Assembly: GCA_954871525.1 (NCBI GenBank)
Contig: OX940862.1
Span: forward strand, 43,331,732 to 43,395,731
Length of the DNA stretch: 64,000 nucleotides
Reading direction: 5' to 3'
Source of the DNA: Parietaria judaica
Lineage: Eukaryota; Streptophyta; Magnoliopsida; Rosales; Urticaceae
The translations under genes and the position numbers were made by a program. This document shows, piece by piece, positions 46,476 through 57,433 of this stretch. Numbering within the stretch: position 1 is the stretch's first letter; each line of letters starts with the position of its first letter. A model generated the notes under the pieces. That model had not been told where the DNA came from. It saw nothing but the letters and a program-made list of their open reading frames with translations, and ran no database searches.

Positions 46476-49400
46476 TCATGCTGACATGGGTGATAAATTT
46501 TGTAGTCTTCGCATCCCGATGTCATGAACATGTTTTCTGAAAGTTGAAGTAGGGAGCGCCTTTGTGAAGAGATCCGCCGAGTTTTCGCTGGAACGAACAT
46601 ACTGGATACTGATGACATTGTTGTTTTCCAGTTCTTGAGTAAACGAAAAAAACTTCGGAGGAATATGCTTTGTTTTGTCGCTTATGATAAATCCTTCATT
46701 CATCTGAGCAACACACGCACTATTATCTTCGTAAAGTATGATGGGATCATCATTTGTTAGAAGACCACTTGTGGTTCTGATATGCTGTGTCACGGATCTA
46801 AGACACACGCACTCACGGCTAGCTTCATGTAGTGCGATGATCTCAGCATGGTTTGATGATGTCGCAACGAGTGTCTATTTTTGGGAGCGCCAAGAAATTG
46901 CAGTCCCTCCGCAGGTAAACACATATTCCCGTTTGGGATCTCCCTTTATGTGGATCTGACAAGTAACCTGCATCTGCATAGCCAATCAAAACTGGTTTCG
47001 TATTGTTAGGGTAAAATAATCCTAAATCAATTGTTCCTTGAAGATAACGAAACACATGTTTAATTCCATTCCAGTGTCTTTTAGTAGGAGCCGAACTGAA
47101 TCTTGCTAATAAATTAACAACAAAAGATATATCCGGCCGAGTACAATTAGCAAGGTACATAAGAGCTCCAATTGCACTGAAATATGGTACTTCTGGACCA
47201 AGAATCTCTTCGGATTTCTCACATGGACGAAACGGATCCTTTCGTACATCAAGGGACCTCACGACCATTGGGGTACTCAATGGATTTGATTTATCCATAT
47301 TGAATCTCTTTAAGATTCTTCTCGTGTAATTTGATTGATGCACATGCATCCCGCTTTGGAAGTGTTCAATTTGCAAACCGAGACAATACTTCGTTTTCCC
47401 AAGGTCTTTCATTTCGAATTCTTTCTTTAAGTAAGATATTACTTCCTGGATCTCTTCATTGGTCCCAATGATATTTAAATCATCAACATAGACAGCGATA
47501 ATCACATAACCAGATGTTGTTTTCTTGATAAAAATACAAGGGCAAAGAGGGTCATTGGCATATCCCCTTTGTAATAAATATTCTCTTAGCTGGTTGTACC
47601 ACATGCGTCCGGATTGCTTTAACCCATAAAGAGACCTATGCAATTTGATTGAATATCTTTCTCTGAGTTTTGAACTTGATGCTTCAGGCATTTTGAATCC
47701 TTCGGGAATTCTCGTGTAAATATCAGTATCAAGTGATCCGTATAAATAAGCGGTAACAACATCCATGAGGTGCATATTTAGTTTCTCATGAACAGCTAGA
47801 CTGATCAAGTATCTGAATGTAATTCCATCCATGACAGGAGAATATGTTTCCTCAAAGTCAATTCCGGGCCTTTGAGAAAAACCTTGTGCAACAAGTCGAG
47901 CCTTGTATCTCACAATCTCATTTTTCTCATTTCTCTTTCGTACAAATACCCATTTGTATCCAACAGGTCTCACATCTTCAGGTGTGAGCACTATAGGCCC
48001 AAAAACATTGCGTTTGTTAAGCGATTCTAATTCAACATCAATAGCCCTTTTCCATTCAGCCCAATCGCGTCTATTTTTACATTCGGTAACAGACCGTGGT
48101 TCAGGATCCCCATTATTTTCGTCCATAACATCGCATGCCAAATTAAAACAGAGTGCATCATCGATGTCCATATCTCGGTTCCACATTATACCTGTACTGG
48201 CATAATTAATCGAAATTTCTAGATTTTCCTCGTCGCGTATTTCTTCAGGAATACGTTCCTCTATATTGGGGTCATCTTGTTTCTCTGCTCCTTTTCTTTT
48301 TCGAGGATTTTTATCTTTGGAACCGAGTGGTCTCCCACGCTTCAGGCGTGTTGTGATTTCATGGGTGACTTTATTTTCAATTTGCCCTTTTGGAATCTCT
48401 ATTTGGGCAGGAGCGTTCTCAGCTGGTATATGAGATTTAGTCACTCTCTTTGTGTCTGTAAATGCATCAGGAAGTTGATTTGCTATATCTTGCAAATGCA
48501 CAATTCTTTGAACTTTTCCTTCACAATCTTTTGTGTAAGGATCAAGATGCAATAATGTTGGTACAGACCATGTAATTTCTCTTTCCAGCTGTTTTCTTTC
48601 TCCCCCTAATGCTGGGAAATTTTCTTCATCAAAGTGGCAATCAGCAAAACGAGCTGTGCAAATATTCCCAGTTTGAGGTTCAAGGTATTTAACAATAGAT
48701 GGGCTTTCAAAGCCTACATAAATACCAAGACTTCTTTGTGGCCCCATCTTTGTTCTTTGGGGTGGTGCAATAGGCACATAAACAGCACAACGAAAAATCC
48801 TTAGATGGGATATATTTGGTTCTTGGCCGAATACAAGTTGCACTGGGGAGTATTTATGATATGCACTTGGTCTGATGCGAATTAATGCCGCAGCATGTAA
48901 TATTGCATGACCCCATACCGAAGTAGGAAGCATTGTTCTCATTATCAATGGTCTAGCAATAAGCTGGAGGCACTTGATCAATGATTCAGCCAGACCATTT
49001 TGTGTGTGAACATGAGCAACAGGATGCTCGACATCAATCCCAACTGACATACAATAATCATCGAATGCATGGGATGAGAATTCACCGGCATTATCAAGTC
49101 TGATTTTCTTGATTGGATGATCGGGAAATTGAGCTCGCAATTTGATTATCTGAGCGAGTAATTTAGCAAATGCCATATTGCGAGTTGATAATAAACACAC
49201 ATGTGACCATTTGCTAGAGGCATCTATCAATACCATGAAGTATCGAAATGGTCCACACGGCGGGTGAATTGGCCCACATATATCACCTTGAATACGCTTA
49301 AGGAACATAGGTGATCCTGTTTCAACTTTTCCCGGTGAAGGTCGTATGATTAATTTTCCAAGAGAACAAGCTTTACACTGGAATATTTTTCCTTGAGGGA

Positions 49401-49935
49401 TCTTCTGGTCCTTCAATGGATGTCCATGTGTATTTTCAATAATTCTCCGCATCATGGTTGAACCAGGATGACCTAGGCGGTCATGCCATATGGTAAATAT
49501 TGGAGGTTTGGCAACTACCATATTTGATTCAATTGCACTTATATACGTAAAATGCAATCATGTGTGGAGCATTGGTAGTTTTTCAAGTACGTATTTCTTC
49601 CCCGATTTATGCATTATAATAAACATATATTTCATGGCATTCTCAGTTGCAGACTGAGTATCAAATTCACGAGAATATATATCCTTGAAACTCAACAGGT
49701 TTCTTTTAGATCTTGGGGAGAATAAGGCATTGTTTATGGTAAACATGGTGCCATTTGGTAATGTAAAATTCGCTTTACCAACTCCTTCAATCAGATCTAC
49801 AGGACCTCATATTGTATCCACACTGGCTTGTGTTTATTTTATGCTTGAGAAAAACTTTTTATCCTTCAATATTGTGTGTGTCGTTCCACAGTCGAGTATA
49901 CAAAATTCTCCAGCTTCACGATTAGCTTTGTCCAT
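46476..49935 (-). pseudogene. copia pol polyprotein, several disabling changes
   Basis: Read on the minus strand from an ATG at 49935. The protease motif LDCGTTHTIL is at about 49890. The integrase zinc finger (HDRLGHPG ... CKACSLGK) and DDE residues (GDICGP, RLDNAGEF, NGLAES) follow. Next come the reverse transcriptase (YKWVFVRKRN, YKARLVAQGF, YVDDLN at 47490-47473) and an RNase H ending with ADLFTKALP. In-frame stops lie at 49834-49836 (TAA), 49807-49809 (TGA), 49558-49560 (TGA) and 46875-46877 (TAG), and a +1 frameshift near 46921-46932. Each stop could arise by one C-to-T change, but the ancestor is not visible. No full polyprotein can be made. Confidence 0.93.
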
Positions 49936-50107
49936 TTGAAAAACTTTAACTAAAAACAAAACACAAATTTTGATAAGAAAGATAATTAATTAAACATGAG
50001 CATTAGTCTATTACACACCTTAAAATTCATGACATATTCTAAAAAGAAAAGATAAACAAACATCGGACCATTGGGCTTCATTCCCAAAAGGAATTACATA
50101 ATTCATA

Positions 50108-51154
50108 TTAGTTTCCATTAGTCGCTTGTTCAGCAAAATCGCCAACTGTGTCAATTAAATCACCATTGAAGCCGGATGCATCGAGATGAGTGGATTCATT
50201 TTGGTCAATGAAGTTGACCTCTTTCTCTTTCCCCTTCATGGACTCTTGGTAGAGTTTGCATAAGTGTGGTGGGGATCGGCAAACTCTTGACCAGTGCCCT
50301 TTTGTGCCACATCTGAAACAAGTGGTTTCAAAACTTTTTGGGGAGATCATCTCTTTTCCTTTTTTAGAAGGGTCATCGTGGCTCCTCCCGTGTTGCTGTT
50401 TTTTATGATAGTAGTTAGCGGACTTATAAGAAGGATTATAACCACCTCGTCCACGTCCGTAACTACGACCACGACCTCGGCCTCGCCCACGACCTCGCCC
50501 TCGCTCTCGACCATGAAAATAGTTCTTGGGCTCAGGCTCATCAGAGTTGATAGCGTTTGCTTCAGGAAGCGCTTTTGAGCCGGTCGGGCGAGATTGATGA
50601 TTTTTCATTAGCAACTCATTATTCTTTTCTGCGATGAGGAGACAAGCAATTAGTTCAGAATACTTTTGAAAACCCCGTACACGATATTGTTGTTGTAGGG
50701 TTACATTTGATGCGTGGAAAGTAGAAAAAGTCTTTTCCAGCATTTCAACGGCAGTTACCGTTACCCCACAAAATTTTAAGTGGGTCACGATTCTGAACAT
50801 TGCAGAATTATAGTCTCCGACTTTCTTGTAGTCTTGGAACCTTAAAGCGGTCCATTCATCGCGAAAAATGGGGAGCATTACATCCCTTTGGTGATCGTAT
50901 CTTTCTTTGAGATTTTTCCACAGCTCACTTGGATCTTTCACAGTGAGATATTCATTTTTGAGGCTTTCGTCAAGGTGTCGACGAAGGAAGATTAAAGATC
51001 TCGCCTTGTCCGTCCTTGACGATTCGTTTACCTCCTTGAGTGTCTCAAGAAGATTCATTGATTCCAAGTGCATCTCAATATCGACTGTCCAAGGCATGTA
51101 ATTATTGCCAGTGATATCAAGAGGGCTGAATTCAAGCTTCACAAGATTTGACAT
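50108..51154 (-). CDS. copia gag protein, intact
   Basis: From the ATG at 51154 (MSNLVKLEFSPLDITG) the frame is open for 348 codons; two upstream in-frame ATGs (51187 and 51169) are possible, but this start matches copia gags. The UBN2-type gag domain covers the first half (NNYMPWTVDIEMHLESMNLL). A Gly-Arg-rich basic stretch and the zinc knuckle CFRCGTKGHWSRVC follow. The protein would form the virus-like particle and bind element RNA. Gag is undamaged while the adjacent pol is broken, and it is separated from pol by about 170 bp containing stops in the gag frame. Confidence 0.9.
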   Translation of the reverse strand: MSNLVKLEFSPLDITGNNYMPWTVDIEMHLESMNLLETLKEVNESSRTDKARSLIFLRRHLDESLKNEYLTVKDPSELWKNLKERYDHQRDVMLPIFRDEWTALRFQDYKKVGDYNSAMFRIVTHLKFCGVTVTAVEMLEKTFSTFHASNVTLQQQYRVRGFQKYSELIACLLIAEKNNELLMKNHQSRPTGSKALPEANAINSDEPEPKNYFHGRERGRGRGRGRGRGRSYGRGRGGYNPSYKSANYYHKKQQHGRSHDDPSKKGKEMISPKSFETTCFRCGTKGHWSRVCRSPPHLCKLYQESMKGKEKEVNFIDQNESTHLDASGFNGDLIDTVGDFAEQATNGN

Positions 51155-51629
51155 AGTGGTAACTAACATGAAAATAAAATAATTCATTAGATTTAATTCA
51201 AAATATAAAAGTCTACAAATATTGTAAATAATAAAGCAAGATACATGAATACAACCATCTTAAAGGAAAAATAAAATTCCTCCGGTGTAATATGAAAAAT
51301 GAAAATACTAACATTAAATACAAGGATCATTATGGCTATAAAAACTAACATTAGTCTAGTCATTTTTCGGCTAAAACTTGGAGAGAAAATATGAGGTAGA
51401 ATAAGATATGTGAATTTTGTATGGTTTGATAAACTTGTATTTATAGTGTAAAAACTAGCCGTTTATAGCCGTTATATAGCCGTTGGAAATACACTAACAT
51501 AATGTAATTAAATGCTATAATTAGGTTATTGATGATATGTCATAAAATGAGATGTAAAAATAGTCAAACATTATACATATATAATATTAATCATAAGCAT
51601 ATTGAAAATGAAGTAGTTAAAACTAATCT

Positions 51630-51936
51630 CAATAATATCATTTTACTATAAGGTGGCAGAGCCTCCTGTATATAATAATTTGATATTACTTGAAGATAAT
51701 TTTTTTTTAGATGTAAATCACATCATTTTATTATAAGGTGGCATAGCCTTCCATTGTATAATAATATGATGTTATACATAAGAAAGTTAAATATTGTAAA
51801 TCATATTACCATAAGGTGGCAAAGCCTCCTGTGTATGGTAAGATGATGTTATTCATAAAAATAATTAATTATCATAGATCCCATCACATTACTATAAGGT
51901 GGCAGAGCCTCCTGTATATAGTAATATGATGTTATA
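51630..51936 (-). promoter_or_regulatory. Four tandem hairpins in the copia leader
   Basis: Four copies of AGGTGGC-AGA-GCCTCCT-like cores begin at plus positions 51651, 51736, 51814 and 51897. Each is embedded in an AT-rich outer stem, with spacing 85, 78 and 83. Outer stems vary but keep pairing: ATTATA/TATAAT in copy 2, ACCATA/TATGGT in copy 3, ACTATA/TATAGT in copy 4. A central one-base mismatch (A-A on the sense strand) is kept in the inner stem. The array lies between the 5' LTR and gag, where packaging, dimerisation or translation signals of retroelement RNA are found. The function is inferred. Confidence 0.8.
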
Positions 51937-52023
51937 CAACGATAATAATAATTATAAAATTTTCAGTCCACAGTTTAATATACCGTGTTCTTAGCTTACC
52001 GTAGAGTGATCGTGCTGATAACG

Positions 52024-52264
52024 TGTTATAAATTCACTAACTTTGCACCTTGATTTTAAGTGGTAAGAAATTTAGTGAGTGGTGTGTTTTATGGAAAAGA
52101 TGATGGAGAGAAGTAAGATGTGAGTGAGATAAATGTAAGTGTAGAAATGTGAGAGGTGAATTTTATTCATCCACTTAGGGTGGTATTTATAGGAAATTTG
52201 GAGCATACAATTGTTGACTAATATAGTGTGAAAATAAATGAGCATTTCACATTTATTCATAACA
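52024..52264 (-). repeat. 5' LTR of the copia element
   Basis: 241 bp, starting TGTTATGAAT and ending TTTATAACA on the minus strand. CTATAAATACCACC on the minus strand is the likely TATA box. Confidence 0.95.
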
Positions 52265-52269
52265 GTGTC

Positions 52270-52982
52270 CGATTTCTTCCTTTATTAAAACTTGCTTCTT
52301 ATCTTACTTTACTCGCATCATAAAACGACACGTATTTTTCATAAAAATATTGTGTCTAACTCGACATAATAAATTCATATCTCGTGTAATTGCCCATTGA
52401 ATTTTGCTGTTGACTTTGCATCTTGGTGCACTTTGCTACTCAGTTTTGATTTTTTAACCACAATACTCCTTACACTATAAAAGCGTAGCACAATGCTCCA
52501 CGTACTTAGAAATGATGAAATTTTTGTGTGAAACACATGCGTTTTATAGAATGTTTTCATTCACTTTATACATCATAAAATAAAAATATTAATTCATTTA
52601 CACGTACACCTCAAATTATATGATTTAACATGAAATATCTCAAAAAGTATTAATCTAAATTGTACGCGTGTAATATAACTCTTCAATAATAGAGAAAAAA
52701 GGTTAAAATTACGCAATCGACACAAATAAATGTTATAAAAATATAGCTCAGTAATTTGAATAAGTTTAAATACTTTTGCCGAGAATATCGGTCCAAAATA
52801 TGATTTTGTAAGACGATTCTTCCATAAATGAAAGTAGCCATACTTGCTTGAGTCTTGAGAGAAACGACACGTACTCTTCACCAGTCAATGAAGACTCCGA
52901 TCCCTTAACGCCGTCAAAGTTGACTTTCTCTCTCCTCTGCTCCTAAACCCCCAAAACAGCAGAGACAGAGAGAGAGCGCGCC
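52270..52982 (+). other. Remaining 5' flank and leader of MED33
   Basis: AT-rich until about 52890, then a CT/GA-rich leader with GAGACAGAGAGAGAG before the start codon. TTGAC W-box-like words occur at 52410 and 52919. The copia element now defines the upstream edge. Confidence 0.55.
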
Positions 52983-55900
52983 ATGGCTATGGCGGTGAGC
53001 TCGCAGCAGCAGAAGAGCAGCCTGTGGGAGGGGGTGATGGCGATGACCAAGTCCTCGCAGGAGAGGAACGCCGATCCTCTGGCCTGGGCGATCCAGCTCA
53101 GCGCCGCGCTCAATTCCGCCGGAGTCACTCTGCCGTCGCCGGAGCTCGCCGGCCTCCTGGTCTCCCACATCTGCTGGGGGAACCACGTGCCTCTCGCCTG
53201 GAAGTTCCTCGACAAGGCATTGACCGTCAAGATCGCGCCTCCCATGCTCGTCCTCGCTCTTCTCTCCACCAGGTACCTCTCTCTCTCCATTTCCAGGTCA
53301 AGTGTTTCAGTTCTTCCATATCTGTTCGGTTATGAAAAGACGAGTTTGAACTTTGTCGATTCAATTTGATTGCTTCAGAGCAGTGAGATCCATTTCCAAC
53401 ATTTTGTGTTCTTGATTCACTTTAATTTTCAATAGCTGCGATTCGCCGTATTACTTTTGATTGAATGTGCTGCTAGTTCTAGCTGCACGTTAAAGTTGTT
53501 AAGAACCGAGAATGGCGTTTTTATTTCGCTCTCTAGACGAATTCGTGTGTGATTCATTGTAATGGAAGCAATCGCTTGGGACTTCGGTTTTGAAAGGACG
53601 GTTTCGGCGTAGTTGATTTGATTCAAATGCTTGAGAAGTTGATAACCTTTTGTTGCATTTCTTATTTATTGAGTTGGTTTGAAAGATTGTCTTCGTCGTC
53701 GATAATCACTTCTGTTTTTTAATTTTGAAGCGAATTTGTGAAGAGACTTAGGTTATTGGTTGTGAAATAACACTCTGCTTTAACTTAGTTTGAGTTCTAG
53801 TATAGCTAGTGAATAAGAAATAGTGTCTGTGTAGATCATTTTCGTTGTCTAAGAAAATTCATGAATTTGATATATTCGTTGAAAGGATGTTATAGTGCGG
53901 ATTTTGGTTTATTTGTAGTCGTATTTTCCGCTCAGATTCAATTGAAATTAATGAAGCTTATGCCAGATACTTGGAAAATTGGCACTGAGATACTGAATTT
54001 TTGTGCATAAACTGTCCAGATATATAAATCTCGTAGCTTGTTTTTCTTATTATTGGGTAATTCTAGTTAGTATATCAAGTGAAAATTGGGATTTACTGGT
54101 TTTTTTGTTTTGTTTGATCAGGGTCATTCCAAATCGGCGGCTACATCCTACTGCATATAGGCTTTATATGGAACTTCTTAAGAGACATTCATTCTCGTTC
54201 ACTTCTCAGATACATGGACCAAATTTCGAAAAGTAAGATTTGATATGTTACTTGCCGTTTTTATAAAATTGTTTTTGTCAGCGACACTTAAAAGCCAGAT
54301 GAATTAAAAATACATTAATATAATTCTACGGTTTGATTATTTGTTTATGCTCGTTTCCCATTTCTGGTTTTCATTTCTTAAGTTTTATAAAATCATAGAG
54401 TAATCATTATGTTTCTTCTTATTTATTTACAGGATTATGAAATCCGTTGATGATGTTCTTCATCTTTCCCAGTTATATGGCATTCAAGTGTGTGAACCTG
54501 GAATTCTTCTTGTTGAATTTATCTTTTCAGTTGTATGGCAGTTACTAGATGCATCATTAGATGATGAAGGGCTGCTCGAACTCACCCTTGATAAACAATC
54601 AAGATGGTTGACGAGGCCGCAAGATATGGAAATAGACGGCCAAGATTGCTTCAGTGATAAGAGAAGTGACAGTGAAGCTCTCTGTAAAGCAAATACTGCA
54701 ATGGCTATCGAGCTAATTGTCGAGTTTCTGAAGAACAAAGTAATATCTATGGTGATTTACTTGGCCCGCAGGAACATGTACGAAAGTTGATGCTCGTGCT
54801 TTTGTTCTTTTATATATCATGCGTTTTAGACTTCATTGGTTTTGTGTTTGCCCAAGGGCATATAGAAGAAAAAAAAAAACATTTTTCTGAGTCCTAGGGA
54901 TGAAAACAAAACCGATAGCATGGTCAACCGAAAATAAACACTGGTTACGGTTAACTGAAACCGCTAATCAAATCGGATCAGTTATCACTTGCCTTTTTAG
55001 GCAAGATAGGGTAATCAGTTAATAACCGAAGCCAAAATTTTCGTATATTTATTTTAATGAAAATATATATTATCATGAGAATATCTGATAAAATACACTT
55101 AAATGTTAGTTTATGACATTATTATTATAATATTATTTTTACAAGATTTATTTTGCTAACAAACATATTATTTAATTAGGTTATCACCTAATTTATTCAG
55201 TTTAACTGTTTTTACCCGATGCTTAACCAGTTTAACCATACCAAACCTGTAACGGGTTTCTGACTAATATTGGATAACCAGATTTGAAAACCGGTATCAG
55301 TTTGTTTAGAAAAATGACCATAACTGAACCAAACTCTATCGATCCCGGTTTTAGGCCGACTTTTGATGTATTTATTTATTGACAGAGTTATCTAATGCAC
55401 GAATTTGTTTTATTAGGCCATCACATTGGGGAAGCTTCATCCAGAGAATACAATTGCTTTCTGGAAATTCTTTGGTTTTGCGGAGTTTAAAACATGCAAA
55501 TCCAGATATCCTTCTAGAATTGACATCTGAAAATCGTAGGTTACTAACTCGGGAAGGCAAAAGAATCTCAAGACATGGATTTCATGCTGTATTGAACTCC
55601 AAAACTATGATGTCTTCTGCTTTCCATTCTCCTGGAGCTTTCTCTTCTTCAATATGGATTCCCATTGATATGTTTCTTGAGGATGCCATGGATGGGTCAC
55701 AAGTGGCAGCTACTAGTGCTGTTGAGACTCTCATCGGTGAGTGTCAAAGCTTACTTTTTCTCACATATTTTTAATTTGTGGATAGTCAAAGATCTTCCCT
55801 CTATAAACTTGCATTCTTACTTACTCTTGTTTCAGGTTTGATGAAGAGTTTGCAGGCAGTTCATGGCACTGCGTGGCATAATACTTTCTTAGGTTTATGG

Positions 55901-57401
55901 GTTTCGGCCCTTCGACTAGTTCAAAGGGTATGAATAATTGAAATCTCGTCGTGACTGCATCTCGTTCTTGCTATATATCAAAATGCACATTCTGGATGCA
56001 TTTTCCCAAGTGCCGCATCTTGTACTAAGTTACTCCCTCTAATATACTCGTGTTGTCGCAGTATCTTCCTTCATTTTTTCTTTCAAAATTTACCGTCCTA
56101 TCATATGATTATAATAAATTTCCATTGTATTAAAAATTGATGGTTTCCATCAAATTTTAAGCCACGTTCAATGACGTACTAGTGTCTAGTGTACTAGCAT
56201 GTGCACCGCATGTGGCTTCAAAATTTGACGAAAACTGTTGATTTTATAACACCAAGGCAGAAGCTGTTGGAATTTACAAATTCAGGGGAGAACCAACTAC
56301 GAAAAGACAAGTTTATCAGGGAGAAAACTACGATAAGATGACTAAGTGCATAGCTTTGAAGTACTCTGAAAACTATACTGATATATCATATATGTCTCTT
56401 TTAAAAATTGCAGGAAAGAGATCCGAGGGAGGGTCCCGTGCCTCGCCTTGACACGTGCCTGTGCATGTTGCTGTCCATTTCAACGCTTGCTGTCACTAAC
56501 ATAGTTGAGGAAGAAGAAAGTGAACTGGTTGAGGGATCTGAACAAATATCTAATAGTCAAATGGCAGAGAAACAGGGTTTGGGGCGTCGTCGTAAGGATT
56601 TGATAATAAGCTTACAGCTATTGGGCAATTACGAAGGCTTACTGACTCCGCCTCAGTGTGTCATTTCAGCAGCCAATCAGGCTGCAGCGAAAGCGATGAT
56701 GTCCATTTCTGGTCTCTCTGTCACCAACGGATATTATGAAGGCAATGTGAATGAGATGCATATAAATTGTAGTAAGTCATCACTATGAGTAGTTGTAAAT
56801 ATTTTTTCTAGGGATAATAGTGGGAAAAGTACCCAAGCTCTATAAAATTAGTGTAGTGTCCCAAGCTTTTAATTGCCTGGATTAAGTTCCCAATGACACA
56901 AATTTTTTCATCCTCCAACGTTTACTTTACGGCAACACACTTATTTAGGTTTTAGTATAAGTGTGACCAACACACTTATCTCAGCCTTACACGTGTATTA
57001 AAATAACTGTGACCAACTTTGTTGTAATGAAAACGTTGGAAGGAAGCAACTTTCATGTCTGATTACTTAATCCGCACAATTGAAAGCTTGGGATTACGGT
57101 GCACTAATTTCAAAGATTGATTATTTTTACCATCATTATCCCTTTTTTCTATTAGGATATCTACATATTCTTAAGTATTGTTTTAGGTTCTATCGTTGAT
57201 TCTCAGTTTCTCACTGTTATCACCTATTATTCATTTTAATAGTATGCTTATTCATTTTTCTTGTCTTAGGTGGTTAAATAACAGCAAGGTCTATTTCCTT
57301 TGATTTTTTTTTTCTTTTTATTATTTTGCTAATCTAAAGCATGATACTTCTTTGCAGTTGGAAACATGCGGCATCTAATTGTCGAGGCTTGCATTGCAAG
57401 G

Positions 57402-57433
<32 letters not shown>

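Larger units (their letters stand above)
46106..52264 (-). mobile_element. Ty1/copia LTR retrotransposon, very recent insertion
   Basis: 6.16 kb with 241-bp LTRs (TGTTAT...ATAACA) differing at one base, and a perfect 5-bp duplication GTGTC (46101-46105 and 52265-52269). On the minus strand: 5' LTR, a TTATCAG-type primer-binding site (52022-52010), a leader with four hairpins, gag, pol (protease, integrase, reverse transcriptase, RNase H), polypurine tract AAGGGGGAG, and 3' LTR. The PR-INT-RT-RNase H order defines copia. Pol is broken by stops and a frameshift, so this copy is not autonomous. It lies head-to-head with MED33, ending 714 bp before its start codon. Confidence 0.95.

Noticed and set aside
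46049..46618. A 189-codon minus-strand frame at the copia 3' end
   Set aside because: It runs through the RNase H end and LTR in the wrong frame; the true pol frame ends at 46476.
51651..51920. CRISPR-like array of regularly spaced repeats
   Set aside because: This is plant nuclear DNA. The units are imperfect hairpins with repeated spacers inside a copia leader.
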